A stretch of 61,436 nucleotides of DNA from an uncultured Flavobacterium sp. (GTDB lineage Bacteria; Bacteroidota; Bacteroidia; Flavobacteriales; Flavobacteriaceae). Where the stretch lies: positions 1 to 61,436 of the forward strand of contig CANROJ010000007.1 in assembly GCA_947632215.1 (NCBI GenBank). Reading direction: 5' to 3'. The notes under the pieces are model-generated. The model had not been told where the DNA came from and ran no database searches. It saw nothing but the letters and a program-made list of their open reading frames with translations. The number at the start of each line of letters is the position of its first letter. Positions within the stretch are counted from its first letter, which is position 1. Below are positions 43,964-52,104 of the stretch, piece after piece. The translations under genes were made by a program, and so were the position numbers.

Positions 43964-45061
43964 TTATAGGTTTAGTTTGTCTAAATCGTTATAATGGCTT
44001 TTTGCTGTAATGACTCCATTTTCAAGTAAAACAATACTAGGGTTAGCACGCTCAATAGTCTTTAATGTAGTCCCATCACAGGTGTAATATTCAAAAGGTA
44101 AATTATAGGTTTGAATGTTTTGTTGGGTAATTTGATCATCTGAGGCAGTTAGTCCTACTACTTTATAACCACTTACAATAGCCTTGTTTGCAAAGTCTCT
44201 GATTTTTTGCATTCCCTTAGGATCTGCTCTATGTAAGTCATAGGTGACAATTAAAGCTAGTTTAGGTTCTTGCATTAATTCATGGGTATAATCAAAGCCA
44301 TCTTTATCCATGGTAAAATCATGGATCGCAGGTATATATCCTTGCTCAATCATTTTGTCTGTTCGGCGCACAAAACTAGCTCCCTGAGGTATAGAGGAAA
44401 GCTCTTTATCGCTAAAGGCTACCTCTTTTCCGTCTACTAGGTAATAGAAGGTCATCTCAAATTTACTTACTGGAGCACCTTGTGGGATCTCCATACTTTC
44501 TATAATGTTTGTGCCTACCTTATATACTCTAAAGTCCTTTAATGGTAAATGATTCAGTACCCAGTAACCTAACAAACTGCATCCAAGTAGAGTTGCTAAC
44601 ATTATTAAAAATCTTGTCTTAGCCTTAAAGCATCTTCCTGTTTTAGAGGAGTTAAACAATAGGATAAGAATCAGTATTAGTAAAAAGATATCTTTTATAA
44701 AACTTTGCCATGGAGTTAATGCAATAGCATCTCCAAAACAACCACAATCTGTAACTTTATTAAAATAGGCAGAATAAAAAGTTAAGAAACTAAAAAACAC
44801 TATCATCACAAAAAGTAACCAAATGGTAAATTTTCGCATAAACCCAATTAGCAAAGCCACCCCAAGTAAAACTTCGGCTATAACCACAAATAAAGCGATA
44901 GACAAGGCATGGGGGTAAAGACTCGGAAGGTCTAATACTCCTTGGGAAAAGTATTCCTCTAATTTAAAGGAAAACCCTATTGGGTCATTTAGCTTTATTA
45001 GTCCGGAGATTATAAAAAGAACCCCTACGAAAAATTGGGACAGTTTGGTGATGATTTTCAT
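43964..45061 (-). CDS. DoxX/MauE-type membrane protein (BT_3928-like)
   Basis: This 365-residue protein begins with four membrane helices of DoxX/MauE type (about 1-145; GVLFIISGLIKLNDPIGFSF, and VTDCGCFGDAI with a Cys pair). A fifth helix (about 150-170) leads to a C-terminal thioredoxin-like domain (about 180-365; VVGLTASDDQITQQ, NPSIVLLENG) without a CXXC motif. Families of this kind pass reducing power across the membrane. It lies between DUF1599 and the ABC permease in the tpiA operon, near the TlpA-like protein, so a joint redox role is plausible. Confidence 0.82.
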   Translation of the reverse strand: MKIITKLSQFFVGVLFIISGLIKLNDPIGFSFKLEEYFSQGVLDLPSLYPHALSIALFVVIAEVLLGVALLIGFMRKFTIWLLFVMIVFFSFLTFYSAYFNKVTDCGCFGDAIALTPWQSFIKDIFLLILILILLFNSSKTGRCFKAKTRFLIMLATLLGCSLLGYWVLNHLPLKDFRVYKVGTNIIESMEIPQGAPVSKFEMTFYYLVDGKEVAFSDKELSSIPQGASFVRRTDKMIEQGYIPAIHDFTMDKDGFDYTHELMQEPKLALIVTYDLHRADPKGMQKIRDFANKAIVSGYKVVGLTASDDQITQQNIQTYNLPFEYYTCDGTTLKTIERANPSIVLLENGVITAKSHYNDLDKLNL

Positions 45062-45086
45062 TGGTTGGCTAGCTTAAGGTTGGTAG

Positions 45087-45629
45087 TTAGTTTGTTTTAT
45101 CTAAATGTATCATGGCAAAAACGGCATAATTTATCATGTCTTGGTAATTTGCATCAATACCTTCGGATACTATAGTTTTTCCTTTGTTGTCTTCTATTTG
45201 TTTTACTCGAAGTAGTTTTTGTATGATTAGATCTGTTAAGGAGCTGACTCTTAAATCTCTCCAAGCCTCACCGTAATCGTGATTTTTATTCTCCATTAAC
45301 TCCTTTGTCAGTTTAACCTTCTGGTCATAGTATTCTATGGCTTGCTCAGGAGTTAAATCAGGATGTTTTGCTACTCCTAAATCTAAGTTAATTAAGGCCA
45401 TTACGCAATAATTGATAATGCCAATAAATTCAGAGCTTTCATCCTCTTGAATCTTTTGTACTTCATTGTCTTGTATACTGCGTATGCGCTGAGCTTTAAT
45501 ATAGATTTGATCGGTTAAAGAACTTGGGCGTAAGATACGCCAAGCACAGCCGTAATCTTGCATTTTGCGTAGGTATAAATCTCTGCAAATTGTAATTACT
45601 TGGTCATATTGGATAGAAGTAGCGTTCAT
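45087..45629 (-). CDS. DUF1599 protein with two internal repeats
   Basis: This 180-residue soluble helical protein belongs to DUF1599, of unknown function. It is built from two related halves: RKMQDYGCAWRILRPSSLTD in the first and NKNHDYGEAWRDLRVSSLTD in the second, each followed by a helix with KAQRIRSIQ or KLLRVKQIE. I start at Met 45629; the Met ten codons upstream is probably outside. The all-helical repeat with conserved acidic and basic residues resembles MazG-like NTP pyrophosphohydrolases, which is a guess. It is the first gene of the leftward tpiA operon. Confidence 0.85.
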   Translation of the reverse strand: MNATSIQYDQVITICRDLYLRKMQDYGCAWRILRPSSLTDQIYIKAQRIRSIQDNEVQKIQEDESSEFIGIINYCVMALINLDLGVAKHPDLTPEQAIEYYDQKVKLTKELMENKNHDYGEAWRDLRVSSLTDLIIQKLLRVKQIEDNKGKTIVSEGIDANYQDMINYAVFAMIHLDKTN

Positions 45630-45671
45630 TTGAATTATATTTGTCTTATATTTTTTCAAAAATACTAATAA

Positions 45672-45696
45672 AAGTAGCCCTTTGAAAGGCCTACTT
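45672..45696. promoter_or_regulatory. Inverted repeat between divergent DUF1599 and folP genes
   Basis: AAGTAG (45672-45677) and CTACTT (45691-45696) pair, with a mostly self-complementary CCCTTTGAAAGGC core. It lies in the 124-base gap between divergent genes, where an operator would be expected. Confidence 0.3.
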
Positions 45697-45753
45697 GTAT
45701 TTTTAGAAAAATCTCAGTAGTTAAATGTACAAAAAACAAACGCATATAGCACA

Positions 45754-46578
45754 ATGACAATAAATTGTAAGGGTGAATTAATAGATTTAACAGATCCTAA
45801 GATCATGGGGATTTTAAATATTACTCCTAATTCCTTTTTTGATGGAGGAAAGTATAAAACCGATACAGAATTTTTAAAGCAAACCGAGCTCATGCTAGAG
45901 CAAGGAGCTGATTTTATTGATTTGGGAGCTTACAGTTCCAAGTCTGGAGCAGATTTTGTTTCACAAGAACAAGAATTAGCTCGTATGATTCCAATTGTGG
46001 AGCTTTTAGTTAAAGAGTTTCCTTCCATTATTCTTTCCATTGATACCTTTCGCGCCGAAGTAGCTAAACAAAGCGTGCAGAGTGGAGCTGCAATAATAAA
46101 TGATATTTCAGCCGGGGAATTAGATCCCGATATGCTCAGTGTGGTAGGCCAATTAAAAGTGCCTTATATTCTAATGCATATGAGAGGAAATCCCAATACA
46201 ATGCAATCCATGACAGATTATAAGGATATTACTTTAGAAGTAATACAATATTTATCTCAAAGAGTGGCTTTGGCCAGAGAAAACAATATTGTAGATATTA
46301 TTTTAGATCCTGGTTTTGGTTTTGCAAAAACCACACAGCAAAATTATGAGCTAATGAATAAAATGGAACTTCTAGAAGTGTTCGAACTTCCTTTATTAGT
46401 TGGTATTTCTAGAAAAACCATGATTCATAAGCTCTTAGAAATTACCCCAGAAAAAGCTCTTAATGGCACAACAGTACTAAATACTATTGCCTTGCAAAAA
46501 GGAGCTAATATTTTAAGGGTTCACGATGTCTTGGAAGCAGTTCAGACAAAGAAAATATTAAAAGCATTGAGTATATGA
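45754..46578 (+). CDS. folP: Dihydropteroate synthase
   Basis: This 274-residue TIM-barrel enzyme condenses p-aminobenzoate with hydroxymethyl-dihydropterin pyrophosphate and is the sulfonamide target. The loop-1 motif ILNITPNSFFDGGK is at about 20-33, DFIDLGAYSSKSG follows, and INDISAGELD and DPGFGFAKT mark the pterin site. Length is standard. The next gene overlaps its stop by four bases (ATGA), so the two are translationally coupled. Confidence 0.95.
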   Translation: MTINCKGELIDLTDPKIMGILNITPNSFFDGGKYKTDTEFLKQTELMLEQGADFIDLGAYSSKSGADFVSQEQELARMIPIVELLVKEFPSIILSIDTFRAEVAKQSVQSGAAIINDISAGELDPDMLSVVGQLKVPYILMHMRGNPNTMQSMTDYKDITLEVIQYLSQRVALARENNIVDIILDPGFGFAKTTQQNYELMNKMELLEVFELPLLVGISRKTMIHKLLEITPEKALNGTTVLNTIALQKGANILRVHDVLEAVQTKKILKALSI

Positions 46579-47186
46579 AAAAAGCAACCTTCTTATTTTT
46601 GAGTTTAACGGTTCTGTGTGCTTGTAATCGCAAGCAATTACACTTAACAAGAGCCTCTTTTACCGATGTAGAGTTAGTCGATAATCATTCGCCGGTATAT
46701 TTTGAAGTAGATCCAGATTCTAAAGAAATGGTAGTCAACCAGGATAATAGAATATCAAATACCAATTATATAATGTCTGTTCAAAGGGACTTGAATATAG
46801 AGCAAGTAGCCCAAAAAGTAATGGAGATTAAACAAAGAAAGTACGATCAAGAAGGCAATATGCATGCCGATAGTTTACAGATATATTATAGTTACGCCGA
46901 TACCTTAAATAAAAACTTAGCCTTTTTCGGGGCTAAAGAAATTGATTTTGGCTTTCAAGGACCAAGTTCATTAGAGAATTTGATATATGTAAAAAATAAA
47001 GATACCATACTTGTGCAAGGATACCCCTTTAGTTGGAATGATTTTAAAGATCACCTTCCACAAAGCGATTCCCTACAATTGGGAATTAATGCCAAACAAG
47101 ATTTTGAAACGTATCTACAGGTTCGCTTAAAACTTAGACAAGATAGTTTGGAGACACGTTTTTCTAATCAAGATTTAGTTTATTAA
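46575..47186 (+). CDS. Lipoprotein of unknown function coupled to folP
   Basis: This 203-residue lipoprotein has a lipobox ending at Cys16 (SLTVLCAC, with Cys14 also near). The mature part is polar and rich in Asp and Gln, without membrane segments or a recognisable domain. Its ATG overlaps the folP stop (ATGA). The gene stays in this position in related genomes as far as I recall, but no function is known. It ends at the convergent terminator shared with rlmH. Confidence 0.72.
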   Translation: MKKATFLFLSLTVLCACNRKQLHLTRASFTDVELVDNHSPVYFEVDPDSKEMVVNQDNRISNTNYIMSVQRDLNIEQVAQKVMEIKQRKYDQEGNMHADSLQIYYSYADTLNKNLAFFGAKEIDFGFQGPSSLENLIYVKNKDTILVQGYPFSWNDFKDHLPQSDSLQLGINAKQDFETYLQVRLKLRQDSLETRFSNQDLVY

Positions 47187-47210
47187 ATACCCTATTTTAA
47201 AGGGTATTTA
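47184..47210. terminator. Bidirectional terminator between the lipoprotein gene and rlmH
   Basis: AAATACCCT (47185-47193) and AGGGTATTT (47201-47209) form a perfect 9-bp stem with a 7-base loop. It overlaps the lipoprotein stop codon and lies 3 bases from the rlmH stop. Confidence 0.7.
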
Positions 47211-47212
47211 CC

Positions 47213-47686
47213 TTATTGGTGGTGATATGGTTCGTTGGCCAGGATAGTGAAACCTCTGTAGAGTTGTTCAATGACAAACAAACGTATCATTTGATGGGAG
47301 AAGGTCATCTTAGAGAAAGATATTTTTCCCTTGGACGCGTTATATACCTCTGGCGAAAAACCATATGGCCCACCAATGACAAAAACTAGGGTTTTAATAC
47401 CTGCATTCATGCGTTTTTGTAACTCTTGAGAAAATCCAACACTGGTAAAGTCTTTACCGTTTTCATCCAATAAGATTAGGTAATCTGTTGGGGTTATTTT
47501 AGAGAGTATTAATTCACCTTCCTTTTGTTTTTGTTGACTTTGAGATAAGTTCTTGACATTTTTTATATCTGGAATAATTTCTAAATCAAATTTCACATAA
47601 AAATTTAATCGTTTTATATAATCCTCCATCAAAGCAAGTAAGGGTTTGCTATCTGTTTTTCCTACAGCTATCAGTCTTATGTTCAT
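47213..47686 (-). CDS. rlmH: 23S rRNA (pseudouridine1915-N3)-methyltransferase RlmH
   Basis: This 157-residue SPOUT-fold enzyme methylates pseudouridine 1915 in helix 69 of 23S rRNA. The trefoil-knot SAM site is clear: FVIGGPYGFSPEVYN, and the end reads IRLFVIEQLYRGFTI and NEPYHHQ, the family-typical C-terminus. Length is exact for the family. It is monocistronic and convergent with the folP operon. Confidence 0.96.
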   Translation of the reverse strand: MNIRLIAVGKTDSKPLLALMEDYIKRLNFYVKFDLEIIPDIKNVKNLSQSQQKQKEGELILSKITPTDYLILLDENGKDFTSVGFSQELQKRMNAGIKTLVFVIGGPYGFSPEVYNASKGKISFSKMTFSHQMIRLFVIEQLYRGFTILANEPYHHQ

Positions 47687-47927
47687 TGTTTTTTTTGCAA
47701 AAGTAAAGTTTTACCCTGGCTAGGACAAATTAATATTGCTATGGATTAGGCTTATTAATCAAAGTCAGTCATCTAGAGATTTATTTAGCCTTTAAGTCTA
47801 GGTAAGTAAACTTCGTTTTTGTCAAAAATGTTAGGGTTTTGTTTCAAATAATACTAATACATAGCGTTTTGTGTTTGATTTTTTCTTGTTTTAAAGATGT
47901 ATTTAAAGTATTTTTAAATAAAAAATC

Positions 47928-49025
47928 ATGGATAAATTACACAGTAAAGTAGTTTTTAAGAACTTTGATGAACTACAAAAACACAGTTTAGCTAAGACGG
48001 CGCCATTTGCATGTACTTCTCTTATTGTTAAAGATACTAGTGATAATGTATATCATGGTAGAACAATGGAGCATACCTTTGGCGAAGGCTTATCTAGTTT
48101 AACCTACTATCCTAAGGGCTTTAATTTTCAGCACTTAGCTCCCGATAAATCCAAGGGGCTAGCTTACCAGGCAAAATATCCAATATTGGCTATAACTACA
48201 CCGATTAGTATTTATGACCCAAAGTGTGCTATGCAAGGTTTAAACCAAGCAGGTTTATCCTTTAGCTTAAATGTATTGTATGGGGACCCCTTAACAGATT
48301 TAACACCAAAACAATATCCTAATTCGGTGCCATTTGCATCGTTTGGCCAGTGGGCTCTTGCTAATTTCTCTAGGGTAGAAGAATTGAAATTAGCCCTTAG
48401 CCAACAGGTGTGTTTTTGGAGTGAAGAATTAGAGTTAGTTGGAGGGTTAAAGACTCCTTTTCACTTTATAGTCTATGACAAAACAGGTCAGAGTGTTGTG
48501 GTAGAAGTTGATAAAGGAGCCTTAATTGTCTATGATAATCCAACGGGGGTGTTAACCAATGAACCAGAATTCCCTTGGCATGTTGAAAACTTAAATAATT
48601 ATACTAATATGAGCAATGTCGGTATTACTCAGGCCCATATTAACGGAATTACTTTAAGACAAGTAGATTGTGGAATAGCTACAAGTGTTTTACCTTCGTC
48701 TACCAATTCAGTAGGCCGATTTGTCAGAGCTTTTTTTTATAGTTCTTTTGCAAACAAAGTAGATGACCCTGATCTGCAAATAGCAGAGCTGGCACATGTG
48801 ATGAGTAATTTTGATCGTCCAAAAAATATTACCACTCAGTTTGTGGTATCTAAAGAAAACCCAGATAACCCAAAGAGGGTCTCTGAGTTTACCCTATGGA
48901 TTGCTTTGAGTGATTTGTCTAGGGGTAAATTATATATACGTCTATATGATCATTTAAATTATAAAGAGTTTAGCTTTGAGCAATTTAGCCAAGAAAATGA
49001 TGTAGTTACCACTTTACTTGTTTAG
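47928..49025 (+). CDS. Choloylglycine-hydrolase-like linear amide C-N hydrolase
   Basis: This 365-residue Ntn hydrolase belongs to the penicillin V acylase / bile salt hydrolase / acid ceramidase-like group that cleaves linear amides. The nucleophile is Cys29 in PFACTSLIVKD, with VYHGRTMEHTFG as the following strand pair (Arg and Asp/Glu site). Family blocks NQAGLSFSLNVLYG and LTNEPEFPWHVENLNNY follow. Cys29 must be exposed by removing 28 residues, but these are polar and not a signal peptide. Acyl-homoserine-lactone acylase activity is also known in the family, so the substrate is open. Confidence 0.87.
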   Translation: MDKLHSKVVFKNFDELQKHSLAKTAPFACTSLIVKDTSDNVYHGRTMEHTFGEGLSSLTYYPKGFNFQHLAPDKSKGLAYQAKYPILAITTPISIYDPKCAMQGLNQAGLSFSLNVLYGDPLTDLTPKQYPNSVPFASFGQWALANFSRVEELKLALSQQVCFWSEELELVGGLKTPFHFIVYDKTGQSVVVEVDKGALIVYDNPTGVLTNEPEFPWHVENLNNYTNMSNVGITQAHINGITLRQVDCGIATSVLPSSTNSVGRFVRAFFYSSFANKVDDPDLQIAELAHVMSNFDRPKNITTQFVVSKENPDNPKRVSEFTLWIALSDLSRGKLYIRLYDHLNYKEFSFEQFSQENDVVTTLLV

Positions 49026-49198
49026 CCTTAAAGACAACTCCCACTTGTAAATAAGTCCTACCTATAAAGAAAACTAAGAGCTTTAAGTTAAATCAATCTA
49101 AGGGATGTAAAGTTTTTTTAGTGTGTTTTTTAAGCCATAAAGCCTCTGAGCTCAAGTGATTGTTATATATTGCAAGGACTTATTTAATTAGATAAATT

Positions 49199-50875
49199 AT
49201 GAATAAAATAGTTGTTTGGGGCTTTTTGGTTTGCAGTAGTTTTTTGCAGTGTATTGCCCAAGAACCTTTGGAATATAAAAACGGGCTTATCGTTACTGCT
49301 CATCCGTTGGCTAGTCAAATTGGAATCGATATTCTAAAAAAAGGTGGTAACGCAGCCGATGCCGCCGTAGCCGTAGAACTGGCTCTTGCGGTGGTTTATC
49401 CAAACGCTGGTAATATCGGAGGAGGTGGTTTTATCGTATATAGAAGTCAAGATGGCAAGGTACAGAGCCTGGATTATAGAGAGAAAGCACCCTTGGGTGC
49501 CACACAGGATATGTATTTGGATTCAGATGGTCAAGTAATAGAAGGTTTAAGTCTACATGGGGGCTTATCTGCTGGTGTACCTGGTACTATTGCTGGTATG
49601 GAAGAATTACATAAAAAATATGGATCTCTACCTTGGAGCGAATTAGTTCAACCAAGTATAGATTTAGCTATTAATGGATTTGAAATTACTGGTAAACAAG
49701 CCGCAGAATTAACTAAGCACGCTGAGTTATTTGAAAAATATTCTACCCAAGAGAACGTTTTTAGCGCCAAGGCAAATTGGCAAGAGTCAGATTTATTAGT
49801 GCAACAGGACCTGGGGAATACCCTGATGAGAATTCAAAGCAAGGGTCGAGATGGTTTTTACAAAGGTCAGACAGCAGATTTGATTGTTCACGAGATGCAA
49901 CGTGGTAATGGAATGATAACAGCAAAAGACTTAGAGCAATACCAGGCTATTTGGCGCAGTCCAATTATTGGATATTATAAGGATTATAAGATTATTTCTA
50001 TGCCACCTCCAAGTAGTGGTGGAATAGTCTTGGTTTCTTTGTTTAATGCTGTGGAGCCATATAATTTAAGTAAATGGGGATTTCAAAGTTTAAAAACCGT
50101 ACAGGTTATGGTGGAGGCCCAAAGAAGAGTGTACGCCGATAGAAGTGAATTTTTTGGCGATCCAGATTTTGTGAATATTCCACAAACACAATTACTAGAA
50201 CCTTCTTATATAAAACAAAGAATGGCTTCTATGGACTTTGATAAAGCTACCCCAAGTGAGAAGGTCAAACCAGGGGAATTTCCAACTTATGAGTCACCAC
50301 AGACAACGCACTACTGTATAGTGGATAAGTGGGGGAATGCCATTTCAGCCACTACTACCTTAAATGGATCTTATGGTTCTCACGTTGTAGTAGCAGGAGC
50401 TGGTTTTATTTTAAACAATCAAATGGATGATTTTTCCATCAAGCCAGGGGTTCCTAATATGTACGGTTTAGTTGGAGGAAAGGCAAACGCTATCGCTGGG
50501 AGTAAGCGCATGTTATCCTCGATGACTCCCACAATTGTTGAAAAGGACGATTCCTTATATATGGTGGTGGGTACACCAGGGGGATCTACAATTATAACTT
50601 CTGTTTTTCAGACAATTTTAAATGTGATTGACTTTGGTATGGATATGCAACAAGCCGTTAGTGCACCAAGATTCCATCACCAGTGGTTACCTGATCAAAT
50701 AGACCTAGAGCAAAAGGCTATTTCTGAAAAAGTTAGACAGGAATTAGAAGCCAAAGGTTATAAGCTTAGCCCAAGAGGTAATTATGGAAGAGTGGAAGGA
50801 ATATTGGTTAATCCTAATAAGACTTATCAAGGTGGAGCCGATCCTAGAGGCGATGATACTGTGGTAGGCTATTAA
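49199..50875 (+). CDS. ggt: Gamma-glutamyltransferase
   Basis: This 558-residue exported enzyme hydrolyses or transfers the gamma-glutamyl group of glutathione. The signal peptide is 1-21 (LQCIAQ). The autocleavage and nucleophile Thr369 lies in QTTHYCIVDKWGN, so the proenzyme should split into a large subunit of about 347 mature residues and a small subunit of about 190. GNIGGGGFIVYR, the large-subunit signature, and the GTPGGSTIIT glycine loop of the small subunit are present. It is probably periplasmic and monocistronic. Confidence 0.95.
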   Translation: MNKIVVWGFLVCSSFLQCIAQEPLEYKNGLIVTAHPLASQIGIDILKKGGNAADAAVAVELALAVVYPNAGNIGGGGFIVYRSQDGKVQSLDYREKAPLGATQDMYLDSDGQVIEGLSLHGGLSAGVPGTIAGMEELHKKYGSLPWSELVQPSIDLAINGFEITGKQAAELTKHAELFEKYSTQENVFSAKANWQESDLLVQQDLGNTLMRIQSKGRDGFYKGQTADLIVHEMQRGNGMITAKDLEQYQAIWRSPIIGYYKDYKIISMPPPSSGGIVLVSLFNAVEPYNLSKWGFQSLKTVQVMVEAQRRVYADRSEFFGDPDFVNIPQTQLLEPSYIKQRMASMDFDKATPSEKVKPGEFPTYESPQTTHYCIVDKWGNAISATTTLNGSYGSHVVVAGAGFILNNQMDDFSIKPGVPNMYGLVGGKANAIAGSKRMLSSMTPTIVEKDDSLYMVVGTPGGSTIITSVFQTILNVIDFGMDMQQAVSAPRFHHQWLPDQIDLEQKAISEKVRQELEAKGYKLSPRGNYGRVEGILVNPNKTYQGGADPRGDDTVVGY

Positions 50876-50918
50876 GGCATAGCATAAAATAGTGGTAAAA
50901 GTAAAACATAACAAAATA

Positions 50919-50955
50919 ACAAAAGGGGCTCTTTACTCAAGATAGCCCCTTTGTT
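50919..50955. terminator. Bidirectional terminator
   Basis: AACAAAGGGGCT-type arms (about 50919-50930 and 50944-50955) form a long stem around CTTTACTCAAGAT. It lies between the convergent ggt and lipoprotein genes. Confidence 0.82.
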
Positions 50956-50975
50956 ATTGGTTGCTGTATGTTTTT

Positions 50976-51977
50976 TTAGTAGAACTCTCCTAATTCTATA
51001 ATAGGTTTTGTAAAGGAAACTTCTTGGAAGATATCTTTGTTGAATACCGTGTTAACTAAAGATATATCGTATTTCAATTGTCTTTCTCCTTCTATAGGTT
51101 GTGTCCATGTAGCACTAATGTGAATTTCTCCACTTGTAGCATTCCAAAGTTCAAGCAAAGTATTTATTGTTGCTTGTGAAGTTCCTGGTATATCTCCTGG
51201 ATATTGACAAACTTGATCTAAATTAATACCAGTTCTTCTGTATTGCTTAAAGCTAACTTTTCTTTGTTGAGTGATAGGCAATATTAAAGGAGTTTGTGTA
51301 CTATCTCTTGGCAGATCCTCCTGAGTTAAATCAATCACAAGAGCTTCTTTATCCGAAAGAGCAAAGAATTGCTCTTGACAAGAGTAACTTGCAAAGGCTG
51401 ATCGGCTGTCTTGGTTTACAAAATTAAAATCAAGTTTTGTTTCTTGGTAGTTGTTTGTTCCAAAAAACATTCTGTCGTACTTAATATTAGTTTGCTCATC
51501 AACAAAGTTGATGTTCAATAAATAAAATACATACTGGTAAGTTAAAAACACAGAAGCTTGAGGGTCCGAGCTATCATATCTTAAATTAAGATTTCTATCT
51601 ATATTTACGGTTCCTCCTGGTGAAGCTACAATACTCTTTATTACATTAGGAAAAGGTAAAGAAGGTATATTACAGATATTTTGACTATCAATTTTATCGG
51701 CGTATTTACGATATTCTAAAGACGTGGATTGTCCATCAATTTGTGTTTGTACACTTTTTAATGTAGGATCTTTCATGATGTTTTCTACATCTATTTGAAG
51801 GATCAAAGCCTCTTGTTGCTGAATTTTATAGAAAATTTTCTCTGTTCCAGGGTTGGTACATTTACTTACCGTGTTTTGTGCCGAGAAATCAATGTCGTTA
51901 TAAATTAAGTCTCCATCATTACATGAAGATAGTAGTATTGTTGCAACTAAGGTTATAGCTGTTAAAAACTTTTTCAT
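50976..51977 (-). CDS. Lipoprotein of unknown function
   Basis: This 333-residue lipoprotein has a signal peptide ending in LLSSC (Cys19). The mature part is beta-rich and seems to have two related halves: CTNPGTEKIFYKIQQQEALI near 41-60 and SCQEQFFALSDKEALVIDLT near 199-218, each followed by a strand, a KYRRTG or EYRKYAD segment and a Cys (NICNIPSLPFPNV, VCQYPGDIPGTSQ). An internal duplication is thus likely. I know no named family. It is monocistronic. Confidence 0.72.
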   Translation of the reverse strand: MKKFLTAITLVATILLSSCNDGDLIYNDIDFSAQNTVSKCTNPGTEKIFYKIQQQEALILQIDVENIMKDPTLKSVQTQIDGQSTSLEYRKYADKIDSQNICNIPSLPFPNVIKSIVASPGGTVNIDRNLNLRYDSSDPQASVFLTYQYVFYLLNINFVDEQTNIKYDRMFFGTNNYQETKLDFNFVNQDSRSAFASYSCQEQFFALSDKEALVIDLTQEDLPRDSTQTPLILPITQQRKVSFKQYRRTGINLDQVCQYPGDIPGTSQATINTLLELWNATSGEIHISATWTQPIEGERQLKYDISLVNTVFNKDIFQEVSFTKPIIELGEFY

Positions 51978-52104
51978 TTTTTTTATCTTAAATCAAGTCA
52001 GACAAAAATAGTTTTTTATTTGTATATAAATGCATTTATACACCTACAAAAGCTTATTTAATTATCTTTACCTGATCACATAAGTATCGATTTAAATTTT
52101 TTTT

